Shown piece after piece: positions 6,241 to 12,170 of a DNA stretch of 22,154 nt. Made by a program: the position numbers and the translations under genes. The notes under the pieces were generated by a model. That model had not been told where the DNA came from, did no database searches, and saw nothing but the letters and a program-made list of their open reading frames with translations. The DNA is taken from IMG/VR virus record IMGVR_UViG_3300044911_000641, positions 1-22,154 of that record; one strand, 5' to 3'. How positions within the stretch are numbered: the first letter of the stretch is position 1; each line of letters starts with the position of its first letter. Origin of the DNA: a virus.

Positions 6241-6466
6241 AGATTGATTGACGAGACTTAATGTACTGTAGTTCTTTCCACTGACTATTATAACAAATCA
6301 CAAGTAATCTTTCGTTTCTGTGAATGGGACAACATTCAAAGTTTACTTCATCTTTTGGGCGAACAACATACTCAATAGTAATGTATTCTTTATCCTTGAA
6401 ATAAACCCATCCTTCAACACCTTTCGTCCACACAACGTAGTCATTAACTTGTGGTTCATAAGTCAT
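6191..6466 (-). CDS. Hypothetical 91-aa protein, cyanophage type
   Basis: Begins MTYEPQVNDYVVW, followed by an EGWVYFKDKEYITIEY motif with a beta-barrel-like feel, a Cys/His pair (ECCPIHRN) and LLVICYNSQWKELQYIK. Similar proteins occur in T4-type cyanophages from memory, without function. I take the ATG at 6464-6466, which forms an ATGA overlap with the upstream stop, rather than a start three codons earlier. Confidence 0.78.
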   Translation of the reverse strand: MTYEPQVNDYVVWTKGVEGWVYFKDKEYITIEYVVRPKDEVNFECCPIHRNERLLVICYNSQWKELQYIKSRQSIYEETENCLAIASEVPG

Positions 6467-6756
6467 GAGAAACAACTCATCAGCGGGTTTAGTTTCAGCG
6501 GCATTGCGGTATAGTTCCGCGTGTCCGTGATATTTACACGAGCACCGACTGTCTTACTATTGATGGGGGAGAAGTATTCTCCAGATTTGGTGTTGTAGAA
6601 GGAATGAATAGTTCTTGTAGGAGCACCGCCATTATAGACAAACTTGCGAGTGTTACATAACCAAATACTGATAAAGTTACGTTTGAACTCTTCTGGTTCA
6701 TAATAATACCCATCGGGAGGAGAATGAATGAAAGAACTTGGGAGTTCAACAGTCAT
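6463..6756 (-). CDS. Hypothetical 97-aa conserved phage protein
   Basis: Begins MTVELPSSFIHSPPDGYYYEP. It includes IWLCNTRKFVYN, a basic turn (APTRTIHSFYN) and SGEYFSPINSKTVG. No catalytic motif. Its TGA overlaps the next ATG in the ATGA arrangement, and its start overlaps the coiled-coil gene upstream by 11 bases. Probably one operon from 7309 down to 5962. Confidence 0.75.
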   Translation of the reverse strand: MTVELPSSFIHSPPDGYYYEPEEFKRNFISIWLCNTRKFVYNGGAPTRTIHSFYNTKSGEYFSPINSKTVGARVNITDTRNYTAMPLKLNPLMSCFS

Positions 6757-6892
6757 AAAATCTATCTTTAGAGATGTACTTGATTTGCTCTTGAAGTCTT
6801 AGGATTTCATGTTGCTGTTCAGTAATCTTCTCTTGAAGTTGACTGATACGATCCTGGTATTGTTTTTTCAAATCAAATTCCAGGCGATTCAT
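6746..6892 (-). CDS. Short coiled-coil protein (48 aa)
   Basis: Begins MNRLEFDLKKQYQDR and continues as a single heptad-patterned helix (ISQLQEKITEQQHEILRLQ) to a short tail ending FYDC. Probably dimeric. The overlap with the next gene and the 14-base spacing from the upstream stop support translation. No function can be assigned. Confidence 0.65.
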   Translation of the reverse strand: MNRLEFDLKKQYQDRISQLQEKITEQQHEILRLQEQIKYISKDRFYDC

Positions 6893-6906
6893 TGAAGTGT
6901 TAATCA

Positions 6907-7137
6907 TCACACAGTAAAAGTTTCGACGACTCGGGATTCTTCTTCATCAACAAGAGCGAACTGCGATGCCTTCATTACATTTTCTCGAAGTTTACCATAA
7001 TGCTCTTCCCATTCACCATTGTCCCACTCGGCAATCAGGTCAAAACATTCATCATCATTTTCCGCGATTACATTTAGTAAACCACCGTCACTATGAGTTG
7101 ATGGTGCATGATAATCAACGATATACAGATACTTCAT
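6907..7137 (-). CDS. Hypothetical 76-aa acidic protein
   Basis: Begins MKYLYIVDYHAPSTHSDGG, then has an acidic centre (AENDDECFDLIAEWDNGEWEEHYG) and a C-terminal strand (SRVVETFTV). The beta-alpha-beta look is common among small T4-type phage proteins. An AAGGAG lies 16 bases upstream, farther than ideal. Function unknown. Confidence 0.72.
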   Translation of the reverse strand: MKYLYIVDYHAPSTHSDGGLLNVIAENDDECFDLIAEWDNGEWEEHYGKLRENVMKASQFALVDEEESRVVETFTV

Positions 7138-7195
7138 TGTTGCTTGTAAATTACTCCTTTAGTTTAATGTGAAAAGTGTTGGAAGTCAAGTGGGA

Positions 7196-7309
7196 TTACA
7201 GAATAAACTCATAGATGATGTAGTCACTTGTAACCTCATGTTCTTCAGCAAGTTGTTCCACAAAATCCCAGAATGCTTGCTCAGCTTCCATCAAATCTTC
7301 TTCAGTCAT
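7196..7309 (-). CDS. Tiny acidic protein (37 aa)
   Basis: MTEEDLMEAEQAFWDF begins a short acidic helix that ends YIIYEFIL. Despite its size it has the best Shine-Dalgarno in the window: AAGGAG seven bases before the ATG (7307-7309). It starts the leftward gene series, divergent from the plus-strand gene at 7360. Confidence 0.65.
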   Translation of the reverse strand: MTEEDLMEAEQAFWDFVEQLAEEHEVTSDYIIYEFIL

Positions 7310-7328
7310 TCAGATTCTCCTTTCAAAA

Positions 7329-7338
7329 ATAAATACCA
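7329..7338 (+). promoter_or_regulatory. T4-type late promoter for the only plus-strand gene
   Basis: ATAAATACCA on the plus strand, 21 bases before the ATG at 7360. It matches the late boxes on the other strand (CTAAATACCT, ATAAATACCT). Its presence in front of a lone rightward gene argues that both the gene and the motif are real. Confidence 0.72.
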
Positions 7339-7359
7339 AGTAACGACTTCTAGCACAGA

Positions 7360-7779
7360 ATGGAACCGAAGGGAAAATCTAGAGTAGCAATTCTAAAGGA
7401 AAGAATCAAACTACTCACTGACCCAGAGGAAATTATGTTAGAAATCGTTGATGTTTTTAAGGACCTAGAAATTATACCTGATGTTGGAATGTATTGCACA
7501 TTCATTTACAATGCTAAAAGTGTAAGAGATAGGTCAAAAGAAAGTGTAGTCCCATCGACAGGTAAAATCTTTTACGACCAACACCCATTAGTGCAAGTGT
7601 TGAGTGTGCAAAGATGGGGGTTTAGAGCATTTAACTATCATTGGACTGGTAGAGGTGAAGAAATCCACAACTACACCTGGGATGAGGTAGCAGGACAGTT
7701 GCACATAATCAAACCGAATGAAATGTCCTTTATGAGAACAGTTGATTATGTGAAGTTACAAAGATATCAAACCATTTAA
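7360..7779 (+). CDS. Hypothetical 139-aa late protein, only gene on the plus strand
   Basis: The N-terminal half is a charged helix (ILKERIKLLTDPEE). A beta-rich domain follows: GMYCTFIYNAKS, IFYDQHPLVQVLSVQRWGFRAFNYHW, then YTWDEVAGQLHII. The second half recalls small T4-type cyanophage proteins that share an F-x-Y...HPL...W-G-F...N-x-H-W pattern (from memory, function unknown). A late promoter precedes it, so a virion or assembly role is plausible. It converges on the 49-aa membrane gene with two bases between the stops and no terminator, so the two transcripts probably overlap. Confidence 0.82.
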   Translation: MEPKGKSRVAILKERIKLLTDPEEIMLEIVDVFKDLEIIPDVGMYCTFIYNAKSVRDRSKESVVPSTGKIFYDQHPLVQVLSVQRWGFRAFNYHWTGRGEEIHNYTWDEVAGQLHIIKPNEMSFMRTVDYVKLQRYQTI

Positions 7780-7781
7780 GG

Positions 7782-7931
7782 TTATTGTATAAGAGGTTTC
7801 TTTATGTTTTCCATTGCTTGCTGACGATAATATGATTTGTAGAGTTCATTATCCCTTTGAATTAGAAAGACATTCCACCCAATCATAGCAGCGAAACCTA
7901 ATGCAAAAGTGATGATGTACTTACGGTTCAT
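7782..7931 (-). CDS. Small membrane protein (49 aa)
   Basis: One N-terminal hydrophobic segment (YIITFALGFAAMIGWNVFLI, residues 5-24) after MNRK, then a charged tail (QRDNELYKSYYRQQAME). The ATG overlaps the upstream TGA in the ATGA arrangement, so it is translationally coupled to the 137-aa gene. Probable inner-membrane single-pass protein of unknown function. Confidence 0.7.
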   Translation of the reverse strand: MNRKYIITFALGFAAMIGWNVFLIQRDNELYKSYYRQQAMENIKKPLIQ

Positions 7932-8341
7932 GCTACGAGTGCTCCAGAGGGGATTTCAACAACTTCAGGAAGTTTGCTATCATCAAACTGATTCATATTG
8001 TAGCATACCCATTCACCATTGCGGAAGACATAGGCATACTCTTCACTGTTATTTGGGAGAAGATACTCGCAGAGGTCAGCATCAAGACGCGGGGGAGAAT
8101 CTTCACCACGCTCAGAGTAATACATTGGACCAGTTTCAGGGCGAGTTTCGTTCTTCCAACCACAGTTAGTCCAAGGAGAACTCATATCACCACCGTCAAT
8201 CAGTTCAGCAACTTTATCTTTGGTGGTGTAATGTGTGCGAAGAATGCGACCCATCCACTCAGGATAACCATCCCAGTGTGCGTATGCAGAGAGAATCGAA
8301 CCATCAGGAAGTTCAAGACCGATTCGTGAACGAGTCGCCAT
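7928..8341 (-). CDS. Conserved phage protein (MATRSRIGLEL family, 137 aa)
   Basis: A frequently seen phage protein of unknown function, recognised by the start MATRSRIGLELPDGS, then AHWDGYPEWMGRIL, VAELIDGGDMSSPW, SERGEDSPPR, EEYAYVFRNGEWVCY and the end PEVVEIPSGAL. Length is normal for the family as I remember it. Expression would start just behind repeat R7, whose edge is 11 bases before the ATG; no clear Shine-Dalgarno is present. It heads a two-gene unit with the 49-aa membrane protein. Confidence 0.85.
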   Translation of the reverse strand: MATRSRIGLELPDGSILSAYAHWDGYPEWMGRILRTHYTTKDKVAELIDGGDMSSPWTNCGWKNETRPETGPMYYSERGEDSPPRLDADLCEYLLPNNSEEYAYVFRNGEWVCYNMNQFDDSKLPEVVEIPSGALVA

Positions 8342-8352
8342 TTCAAACGTTT

Positions 8353-8393
8353 TGCTTACACTACTGGTACACTTTCAGGGGCCCAGTTTCAAT
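8353..8393 (-). repeat. GGGCCC repeat R7
   Basis: Minus strand: ATTGAAACTGGGCCCCTG then AAAGTGTACCAGTAGTGTAA. It begins at the stop codon of the 54-aa gene and leads into the 137-aa conserved gene. It is nearly identical to R2, about 7.6 kb away, and is the last copy in the window. Confidence 0.9.
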
Positions 8394-8557
8394 CAACCAC
8401 CCTTTTCTCTAAGACTGCGAACAAGATACTCAGTAAATGCTTCCATCTTCTCTGGGATTACTGCAGAAGGTTGTTGATTGATTGCTTTCTTCAATGCAGT
8501 CATTTCACTGAACTCTTCATCAGTGAGTTTTGTTTTTCCCTTTGAAGGCAGAGTCAT
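8393..8557 (-). CDS. Small hypothetical protein (54 aa)
   Basis: Begins MTLPSKGKTKLTDEEFSEM; a helix with AINQQPSAVIPEKMEAF follows, and it ends VRSLREKGG. Its stop abuts repeat R7, as for other genes in this part. The 99 bases upstream (8558-8656) hold no other gene; a TTAAATAA stretch there could be a weak late box, but I do not call it. Confidence 0.6.
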   Translation of the reverse strand: MTLPSKGKTKLTDEEFSEMTALKKAINQQPSAVIPEKMEAFTEYLVRSLREKGG

Positions 8558-8656
8558 ACTGTTGCTCCCGTGTTTATGCGCATATCATAACATTATTTAA
8601 GGGAGATATGCCGTTTCTTAATGTTGTCTTTATGTTAGTGTTACAGAGTGTTAAGG

Positions 8657-8884
8657 TTACATATCACCAAAGAATGAACCAAACATTCCAGCATCACCAG
8701 GTTTGCGATTCTCCAGTTTGTCCATAATATCTTCAGTTTTTTCTAGGTTATCTAATGCAAATAGAATATCTGCTAGTTGCTTAGATACAAATGGTTTTTC
8801 ATTGACCGCAGAAGTCCTAAGAGCATTACGAATGTGACTCTTTGCCTCTAGAAGTTCTTCGGTCAGTTTTTCGGAGAATGCCAT
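8657..8884 (-). CDS. Hypothetical 75-aa helical protein
   Basis: Begins MAFSEKLTEELLEAKSHI, continues helical (LADILFALDNLEKTEDIMDKL) and ends with a Gly/Phe tail, MFGSFFGDM. No domain recognised. The tail resembles that of the 75-aa protein at 4199-4426 (DEMFGG), but the rest is not clearly similar. Confidence 0.75.
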   Translation of the reverse strand: MAFSEKLTEELLEAKSHIRNALRTSAVNEKPFVSKQLADILFALDNLEKTEDIMDKLENRKPGDAGMFGSFFGDM

Positions 8885-8918
8885 AATTTTATTTTACTTA
8901 TAGTATTTTATCAGATTA

Positions 8919-9491
8919 TCAAATATTTTCTACTTCGGATTTCACTACCTTCTTGACAGTGAAAGAACCATTGGTGTTAGATACGAACTCTACAGTATCG
9001 CCTTCTACCCAACCAACACGTTCAAGAAGATCATCAGGAAGAGTAACAACACAATCTCCAGTTAATCCATCAACTTCAACAGGGAGAACCCACTTTCTAA
9101 CCTTATCTTTTCCCCACACATCACCATCCTCACTCACATAAGGTGGAGTAGTAACTATTGGATTAGTAAAGTTAATCTTATCATCATTCCAGAAACTATT
9201 CCAAGAAGTCATACACTCGGGTGATGTATCATTGGCATCACAAGTTGTAAAATCAACTACATCGTTAGTATGCAATTTGGGTTTAATTAAATCAGCGGTA
9301 CTAACACCAAAATGATGAGACAATACAGAAATTCTTGATAGTTTATCAAGATAATAAGAGTATTCTTCTTGGATTGCTTCCTTGACCGTATCGTAGATTT
9401 CTTCAGGTGTTGCTTCACTGGAAGAAATCGCATCGTGAAACCAATTAGAAAGATTCCCTAGAGAATACTTCTTATAGTCATCATTAGTCAT
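8919..9491 (-). CDS. Protein with C-terminal AbrB/SpoVT-like domain (190 aa)
   Basis: The N-terminal half is helical and acidic, ending in a short helix-turn-helix-like stretch (SHHFGVSTADLIKPK, 58-72). From about residue 133 a swapped-hairpin AbrB-like pattern appears: VLPVEVDGLTGDCVVTLPDDLLERVGW, then EGDTVEFVSN, split by a Gly-rich turn. AbrB-type domains bind DNA as dimers and occur in antitoxins and regulators. No toxin gene is next to it. It overlaps the zinc-ribbon frame by eight bases. A DNA-binding regulator is plausible. Confidence 0.78.
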   Translation of the reverse strand: MTNDDYKKYSLGNLSNWFHDAISSSEATPEEIYDTVKEAIQEEYSYYLDKLSRISVLSHHFGVSTADLIKPKLHTNDVVDFTTCDANDTSPECMTSWNSFWNDDKINFTNPIVTTPPYVSEDGDVWGKDKVRKWVLPVEVDGLTGDCVVTLPDDLLERVGWVEGDTVEFVSNTNGSFTVKKVVKSEVENI

Positions 9492-9708
9492 TGTCTTTTA
9501 CCTTAGGAGCATTACAGAGATTACAGTGGTATGAGAACCCTGTTTGAAAGTATTTTACACGTTGATAGTGCTGTTCGTCAAGTGGTTGTTCAACTCCACA
9601 GTTAGAGCACTTTCGTAGTCCCGATTCCAGTGTTTCCCCAGATTCTCCTTTCTTTCTTACGGAGTTTCTTAAGTTCTTTGTAAAGTTCTTTGATTTGCTG
9701 ATAAGCAT
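9484..9708 (-). CDS. Zinc-ribbon protein or frameshift extension
   Basis: The C-terminal half is a convincing zinc ribbon: LRKCSNCGVEQPLDEQHY, then FSYHCNLCNAPK, with four Cys in two CxxC pairs. Upstream of it the frame overlaps the 69-aa gene by over 100 bases and reads like chance sequence. The ATG at 9706-9708 gives 74 aa but has no proper Shine-Dalgarno; the frame stays open to 9807. Either it starts at a weak site, or a +1 shift joins it to the 69-aa gene. Such small ribbons often bind nucleic acid. The ribbon is real; the start is uncertain. Confidence 0.6.
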   Translation of the reverse strand: MLISKSKNFTKNLRNSVRKKGESGETLESGLRKCSNCGVEQPLDEQHYQRVKYFQTGFSYHCNLCNAPKVKDND

Positions 9709-9811
9709 CTTCTGGTGACATCTTATGTGCGATTTCAAGTCCTGCAATGAGACCCACTTTATCACCAAACCTTGCGAGTGCTCGTTCATATTGTGATAAA
9801 TTTTCATACAT
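9602..9811 (-). CDS. Hypothetical 69-aa helical protein
   Basis: Begins MYENLSQYERALARFGDKVG; it is helical with IKELYKELKKLRKKERR near the end and a less convincing tail after RIW. The ATG at 9809-9811 overlaps the stop of the preceding gene and has AAGGA ten bases upstream. The tail overlaps the zinc-ribbon frame, +1 relative to it, so the natural product may continue into the ribbon. Confidence 0.75.
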   Translation of the reverse strand: MYENLSQYERALARFGDKVGLIAGLEIAHKMSPEDAYQQIKELYKELKKLRKKERRIWGNTGIGTTKVL

Positions 9812-10025
9812 CGTTCTTAAATCCTTCAATGGTAATGATATCTATACGTGCATCAACAGCATCAATGGAACTCGAAAGTTCATAGAAGCAGATACTGTTC
9901 TCTACATTCTCCGCTTCAAGTGCTTCAATGCGTTCTTGTAGTTCAATGAGTTTGGAGTAAACATCAACATCTGCAATAGGAACTTCACTTGGAGAAAAGA
10001 ACCATTGAATAAACTTACTAATCAT
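9804..10025 (-). CDS. Hypothetical 73-aa protein with coiled coil
   Basis: MISKFIQWFFSPSEVP is an amphipathic or hydrophobic N-terminus, followed by a heptad-patterned helix (YSKLIELQERIEALEAEN) and a second helix. It may be membrane-associated. The ATGA overlap with the 45-aa gene upstream and the overlap with the gene downstream place it in a tightly coupled chain. Confidence 0.72.
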   Translation of the reverse strand: MISKFIQWFFSPSEVPIADVDVYSKLIELQERIEALEAENVENSICFYELSSSIDAVDARIDIITIEGFKNDV

Positions 10026-10159
10026 AATATTCCTATTTCTTTAATATACTGCTGATATCTCATAAAAGATTGAAGACGAACAGGAACTCCTAAACTTTCA
10101 CAACAACGACAGTATGAAATAAATTCCCACCAGGGACTTGTGGGGTCAGTATCACTCAT
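10022..10159 (-). CDS. Tiny protein (45 aa)
   Basis: Begins MSDTDPTSPWWEFISYCRCC; three Cys in five residues (C-R-C-C region) and aromatic residues give it a compact look; it ends YIKEIGIL. Both ends have ATGA overlaps with neighbours, the main support for its reality. Confidence 0.62.
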   Translation of the reverse strand: MSDTDPTSPWWEFISYCRCCESLGVPVRLQSFMRYQQYIKEIGIL

Positions 10160-10329
10160 AACAATTCACGCCAGAACTCTTCACCTTTTTGAAGTGCTAA
10201 AACTGCTGTTGTGTGTTCTCTTGCGTGCCTACCAAGATCTTTTTCTTCAAAGTAAAGATTAGACCGATAGACAGCACATCTAAACACATCAGCCCACAGT
10301 TGCTGATTCGGTGTTAGTTTTGGTTTCAT
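10156..10329 (-). CDS. Small protein with AREH motif (57 aa)
   Basis: Begins MKPKLTPNQQLWADVF, then CAVYRSNLYFEEKDLGRHAREHTT and a C-terminal FWRELL. The ATG lies inside the end of the 43-aa gene, and the stop makes an ATGA overlap with the next gene. It shares a C-A-x-Y...LY...AREH arrangement with the 57-aa protein at 11333-11506, so the two may be distant copies. Confidence 0.68.
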   Translation of the reverse strand: MKPKLTPNQQLWADVFRCAVYRSNLYFEEKDLGRHAREHTTAVLALQKGEEFWRELL

Positions 10330-10420
10330 TATGCAGTTCCTTCAATGCTTGCAATACTTCTTCGGTTTCTTCCCATTCCCAGGAATTACCATTCTTATCG
10401 ACAAAAGTGCGTGTAGTCAT
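10289..10420 (-). CDS. Tiny conserved phage protein (43 aa)
   Basis: Begins MTTRTFVDKNGNSWEWEE; TEEVLQALKELHNET follows. This short protein type, with an N-terminal strand-turn-strand holding a Trp pair and then a helix, is familiar from marine phage genomes (from memory). It overlaps both neighbours by 26-41 bases in different frames. Confidence 0.68.
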   Translation of the reverse strand: MTTRTFVDKNGNSWEWEETEEVLQALKELHNETKTNTESATVG

Positions 10421-10625
10421 ACTTTTTAAAACAAACAGAATTAAATTTACCTTTTATTCCACGAAACCTAAGTTTCGTGTGATATGAGTGAAGTTCTACC
10501 TTTTCAATGCGGTAGATGTCCCCCTCTATCATTACTTTTCGGGGGTCATCATTAGAACCCCAAGCAACTTGTTCATCGATACAACCAATGTAGATTGCTC
10601 GATCTCCTGCCTTAAAATCTTCCAT
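10395..10625 (-). CDS. Hypothetical 76-aa protein
   Basis: Begins MEDFKAGDRAIYIGCIDE; the pattern of short strands (YRIEKVELHSY, KLRFRGIKGKFN) suggests a small beta-barrel. A GTG at 10643 would add six residues; I prefer the ATG. A GGAGG lies upstream of both candidates, though farther than normal. Function unknown. Confidence 0.72.
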   Translation of the reverse strand: MEDFKAGDRAIYIGCIDEQVAWGSNDDPRKVMIEGDIYRIEKVELHSYHTKLRFRGIKGKFNSVCFKKYDYTHFCR

Positions 10626-10649
10626 TAGATATGTGTTAGGCACACATAT

Positions 10650-10859
10650 TTAGAGTTTACCTCCCACAAATGAATCATATGTTTGCGTTTTATCAAAACC
10701 ATCTTGAAGACCTTTAAGATACCATCGTGTTGCAGAAATACAAAGTTCTTCAGACAGTGAAGTAATAATACCCTTACCATCAGGATAGTGAGATTGCCAA
10801 GTGCCCCAACGTTTTTGCTCAACGTAGAACGCATCATCAATTAGTTTCTTTTCTGTCAT
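10650..10859 (-). CDS. Conserved phage protein (69 aa)
   Basis: Begins MTEKKLIDDAFYVEQKRWG, with a middle of ITSLSEELCISATRWYLKG and an end of DSFVGGKL. It looks like a small protein seen repeatedly in marine T4-type phages (from memory), with no assigned function. Its start lies inside the 3' end of the 55-aa gene upstream. Confidence 0.78.
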   Translation of the reverse strand: MTEKKLIDDAFYVEQKRWGTWQSHYPDGKGIITSLSEELCISATRWYLKGLQDGFDKTQTYDSFVGGKL

Positions 10860-11004
10860 TTTGTAATGTTAGTTGTCTTTGTAACTCGTACTGGACTGGA
10901 AGCAAATGGGCCGTGAAGAATGCTTCGTAGTTATTCTTACGAACAAGGTTAGAGATGTTTTCTATCTGCTGTAGGGCAAGGACAAGATTAGTTTTTGATG
11001 TCAT
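10837..11004 (-). CDS. Small helical protein (55 aa)
   Basis: Begins MTSKTNLVLALQQIENI, continues VRKNNYEAFFTAHLLPVQ and ends QRQLTLQNDRKETN. It has an all-helical pattern. The ATGA overlap with the stop of the 105-aa gene and a 23-base overlap downstream support it. Confidence 0.66.
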   Translation of the reverse strand: MTSKTNLVLALQQIENISNLVRKNNYEAFFTAHLLPVQYELQRQLTLQNDRKETN

Positions 11005-11318
11005 TTTTTACGCTTTGTAGTGCGAGCAGTGTTTCCAGCGGAATCCACGCTGGGTTTTCGTTTTTGAACTGAACTTGAACTTCTCTTACCCTTTGGTTTA
11101 GACTTTTGCTCCACACTTCCCTTGTTTGTTTTACGACTCCGAATGGGTTTTTCATCTCTGTAATCAATTTTGATGGTCTTAGTATCCAGTCTATACCTTT
11201 CTAGGTATTTGTCAAGGTGTTCCTGGCACTGGAAATGGCAGATTGTAGGATTCTTTTTCTCACCAAACTCCAAGCGAATTGGGAAGGTATCGTAGGGGAA
11301 TAATGAAGTGTCAATCAT
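11001..11318 (-). CDS. Hypothetical protein with basic tail (105 aa)
   Basis: The N-terminal 55 residues form a small domain (FPYDTFPIRLEFGEKK, then ICHFQCQEHLDKYLERYRL) with a C-H...C...H arrangement that might bind a metal. The last 50 residues are a disordered Lys/Arg/Ser tail ending TTKRKK, likely binding nucleic acid or acidic surfaces. The family looks familiar from cyanophages, function unknown. Confidence 0.78.
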   Translation of the reverse strand: MIDTSLFPYDTFPIRLEFGEKKNPTICHFQCQEHLDKYLERYRLDTKTIKIDYRDEKPIRSRKTNKGSVEQKSKPKGKRSSSSVQKRKPSVDSAGNTARTTKRKK

Positions 11319-11332
11319 CGTTTGATGGTTTT

Positions 11333-11506
11333 TTAAACATATCTGGGTTTCTCTGTATCAAACTGATAGAACTTCACATCTTTCATATCTAAACACATCC
11401 TTATCGTTTCGTGCTCTCTGTGTTCTCTTGCAGTTCCCTTATATAGTCCTCGCCTTTGATATGCACAGCACCAGACGTTGTAAAAGATTTTAGATTTCTC
11501 ATTCAT
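11333..11506 (-). CDS. Small protein with AREH motif (57 aa)
   Basis: Begins MNEKSKIFYNVWCCAYQRRG; LYKGTAREHREHETIRM follows. It is charged and Cys/Arg-rich at the N-terminus. The ATG overlaps the stop of the upstream 65-aa gene. Another frame in the same place gives a 33-aa product from 11502, which is less likely. Possibly related to the protein at 10156-10329. Confidence 0.66.
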   Translation of the reverse strand: MNEKSKIFYNVWCCAYQRRGLYKGTAREHREHETIRMCLDMKDVKFYQFDTEKPRYV

Positions 11507-11696
11507 CTTCGCTTAGTTCTTCTGGTGTAGGACGATACCAATTACCATCTTGGTCTTGTTTGAATCCAGCATTCAGTTTCTCACGACGTTCTGCTTCTTC
11601 AAACATTTCGTCGGGATATGGTTGTGGATTATTGAAGGCATTTAGAACTTTCTGATAATCTTCTTCGGATACTTTTGCTTGAATAGGTTTAGTCAT
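11499..11696 (-). CDS. Hypothetical 65-aa acidic protein
   Basis: Begins MTKPIQAKVSEEDYQKVL and ends DGNWYRPTPEELSEDE. Hydrophilic and acidic, without a recognisable fold. ATGA-type overlaps on both sides place it in the 11962-10837 chain. Confidence 0.72.
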   Translation of the reverse strand: MTKPIQAKVSEEDYQKVLNAFNNPQPYPDEMFEEAERREKLNAGFKQDQDGNWYRPTPEELSEDE

Positions 11697-11962
11697 CGGT
11701 CCTCATTGTAAAATACAAATCCAGTTGCGGTATCTTCATCATAATAGAAATACTCACTGAAAACTCCTGAAGTAAAATTAGCAAGACTTTCCAGTTCATC
11801 ACTCCCAGTAGAATGATAGCAGTTCTCTACAAAATTTTCAAGTGAACCAACAAACCCACAGCATCTATCGCCAAACTTTTCAATACTTTTGTCTGGGAAG
11901 AGTTCATAGTATACATCTAATACTTCTTGTCCGTATTCTTCTAGGATTTCTTCAAGGTTCAT
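11693..11962 (-). CDS. Hypothetical 89-aa acidic protein
   Basis: Begins MNLEEILEEYGQEVLDVYY, then has a Cys pair (DRCCGFVGSLENF) and a Tyr/Asp/Glu-rich end (YFYYDEDTATGFVFYNEDR). It is very acidic; such profiles can be protein-interaction or DNA-mimic proteins, but no evidence shows that here. Its stop overlaps the next ATG. Confidence 0.74.
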   Translation of the reverse strand: MNLEEILEEYGQEVLDVYYELFPDKSIEKFGDRCCGFVGSLENFVENCYHSTGSDELESLANFTSGVFSEYFYYDEDTATGFVFYNEDR

Positions 11963-11971
11963 TCTTCAATC

Positions 11972-12169
11972 TCATTGCTTCAGTTCCTCAGCAAGTTGTA
12001 GTAAATCATTCTTATCAAGAACAACTCTTCCATCTTGAGCATTATAAGACCTTACACAGTCAGCTGCAAGTGAAAGAATAGCAGCGACTAGTTTCTCTTC
12101 AGTATCAGCACCTTGATTGTTTCGTTGGTCCCATACGAAACTCATAAACTCTTGTGATCTATCAGACAT
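11972..12169 (-). CDS. Conserved small phage protein (65 aa)
   Basis: Begins MSDRSQEFMSFVWDQRNN, with TEEKLVAAILSLAADCVRSY and a last helix LDKNDLLQLAEEL. The frame is open 29 codons further, but I take the ATG at 12167-12169 because GGGGGA stands seven bases upstream. From memory it is common in T4-type cyanophages, function unknown. Confidence 0.78.
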   Translation of the reverse strand: MSDRSQEFMSFVWDQRNNQGADTEEKLVAAILSLAADCVRSYNAQDGRVVLDKNDLLQLAEELKQ

Positions 12170-12170
12170 T

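Noticed and set aside
431-8393. CRISPR array from the seven repeats
   Set aside because: Spacing is hundreds to thousands of bases with genes between the copies, and no cas gene is present.
8585-8600. Late promoter TTAAATAA before the 54-aa gene
   Set aside because: Weak match without the flanking CC, and the gene starts in a region of early-type cassettes.
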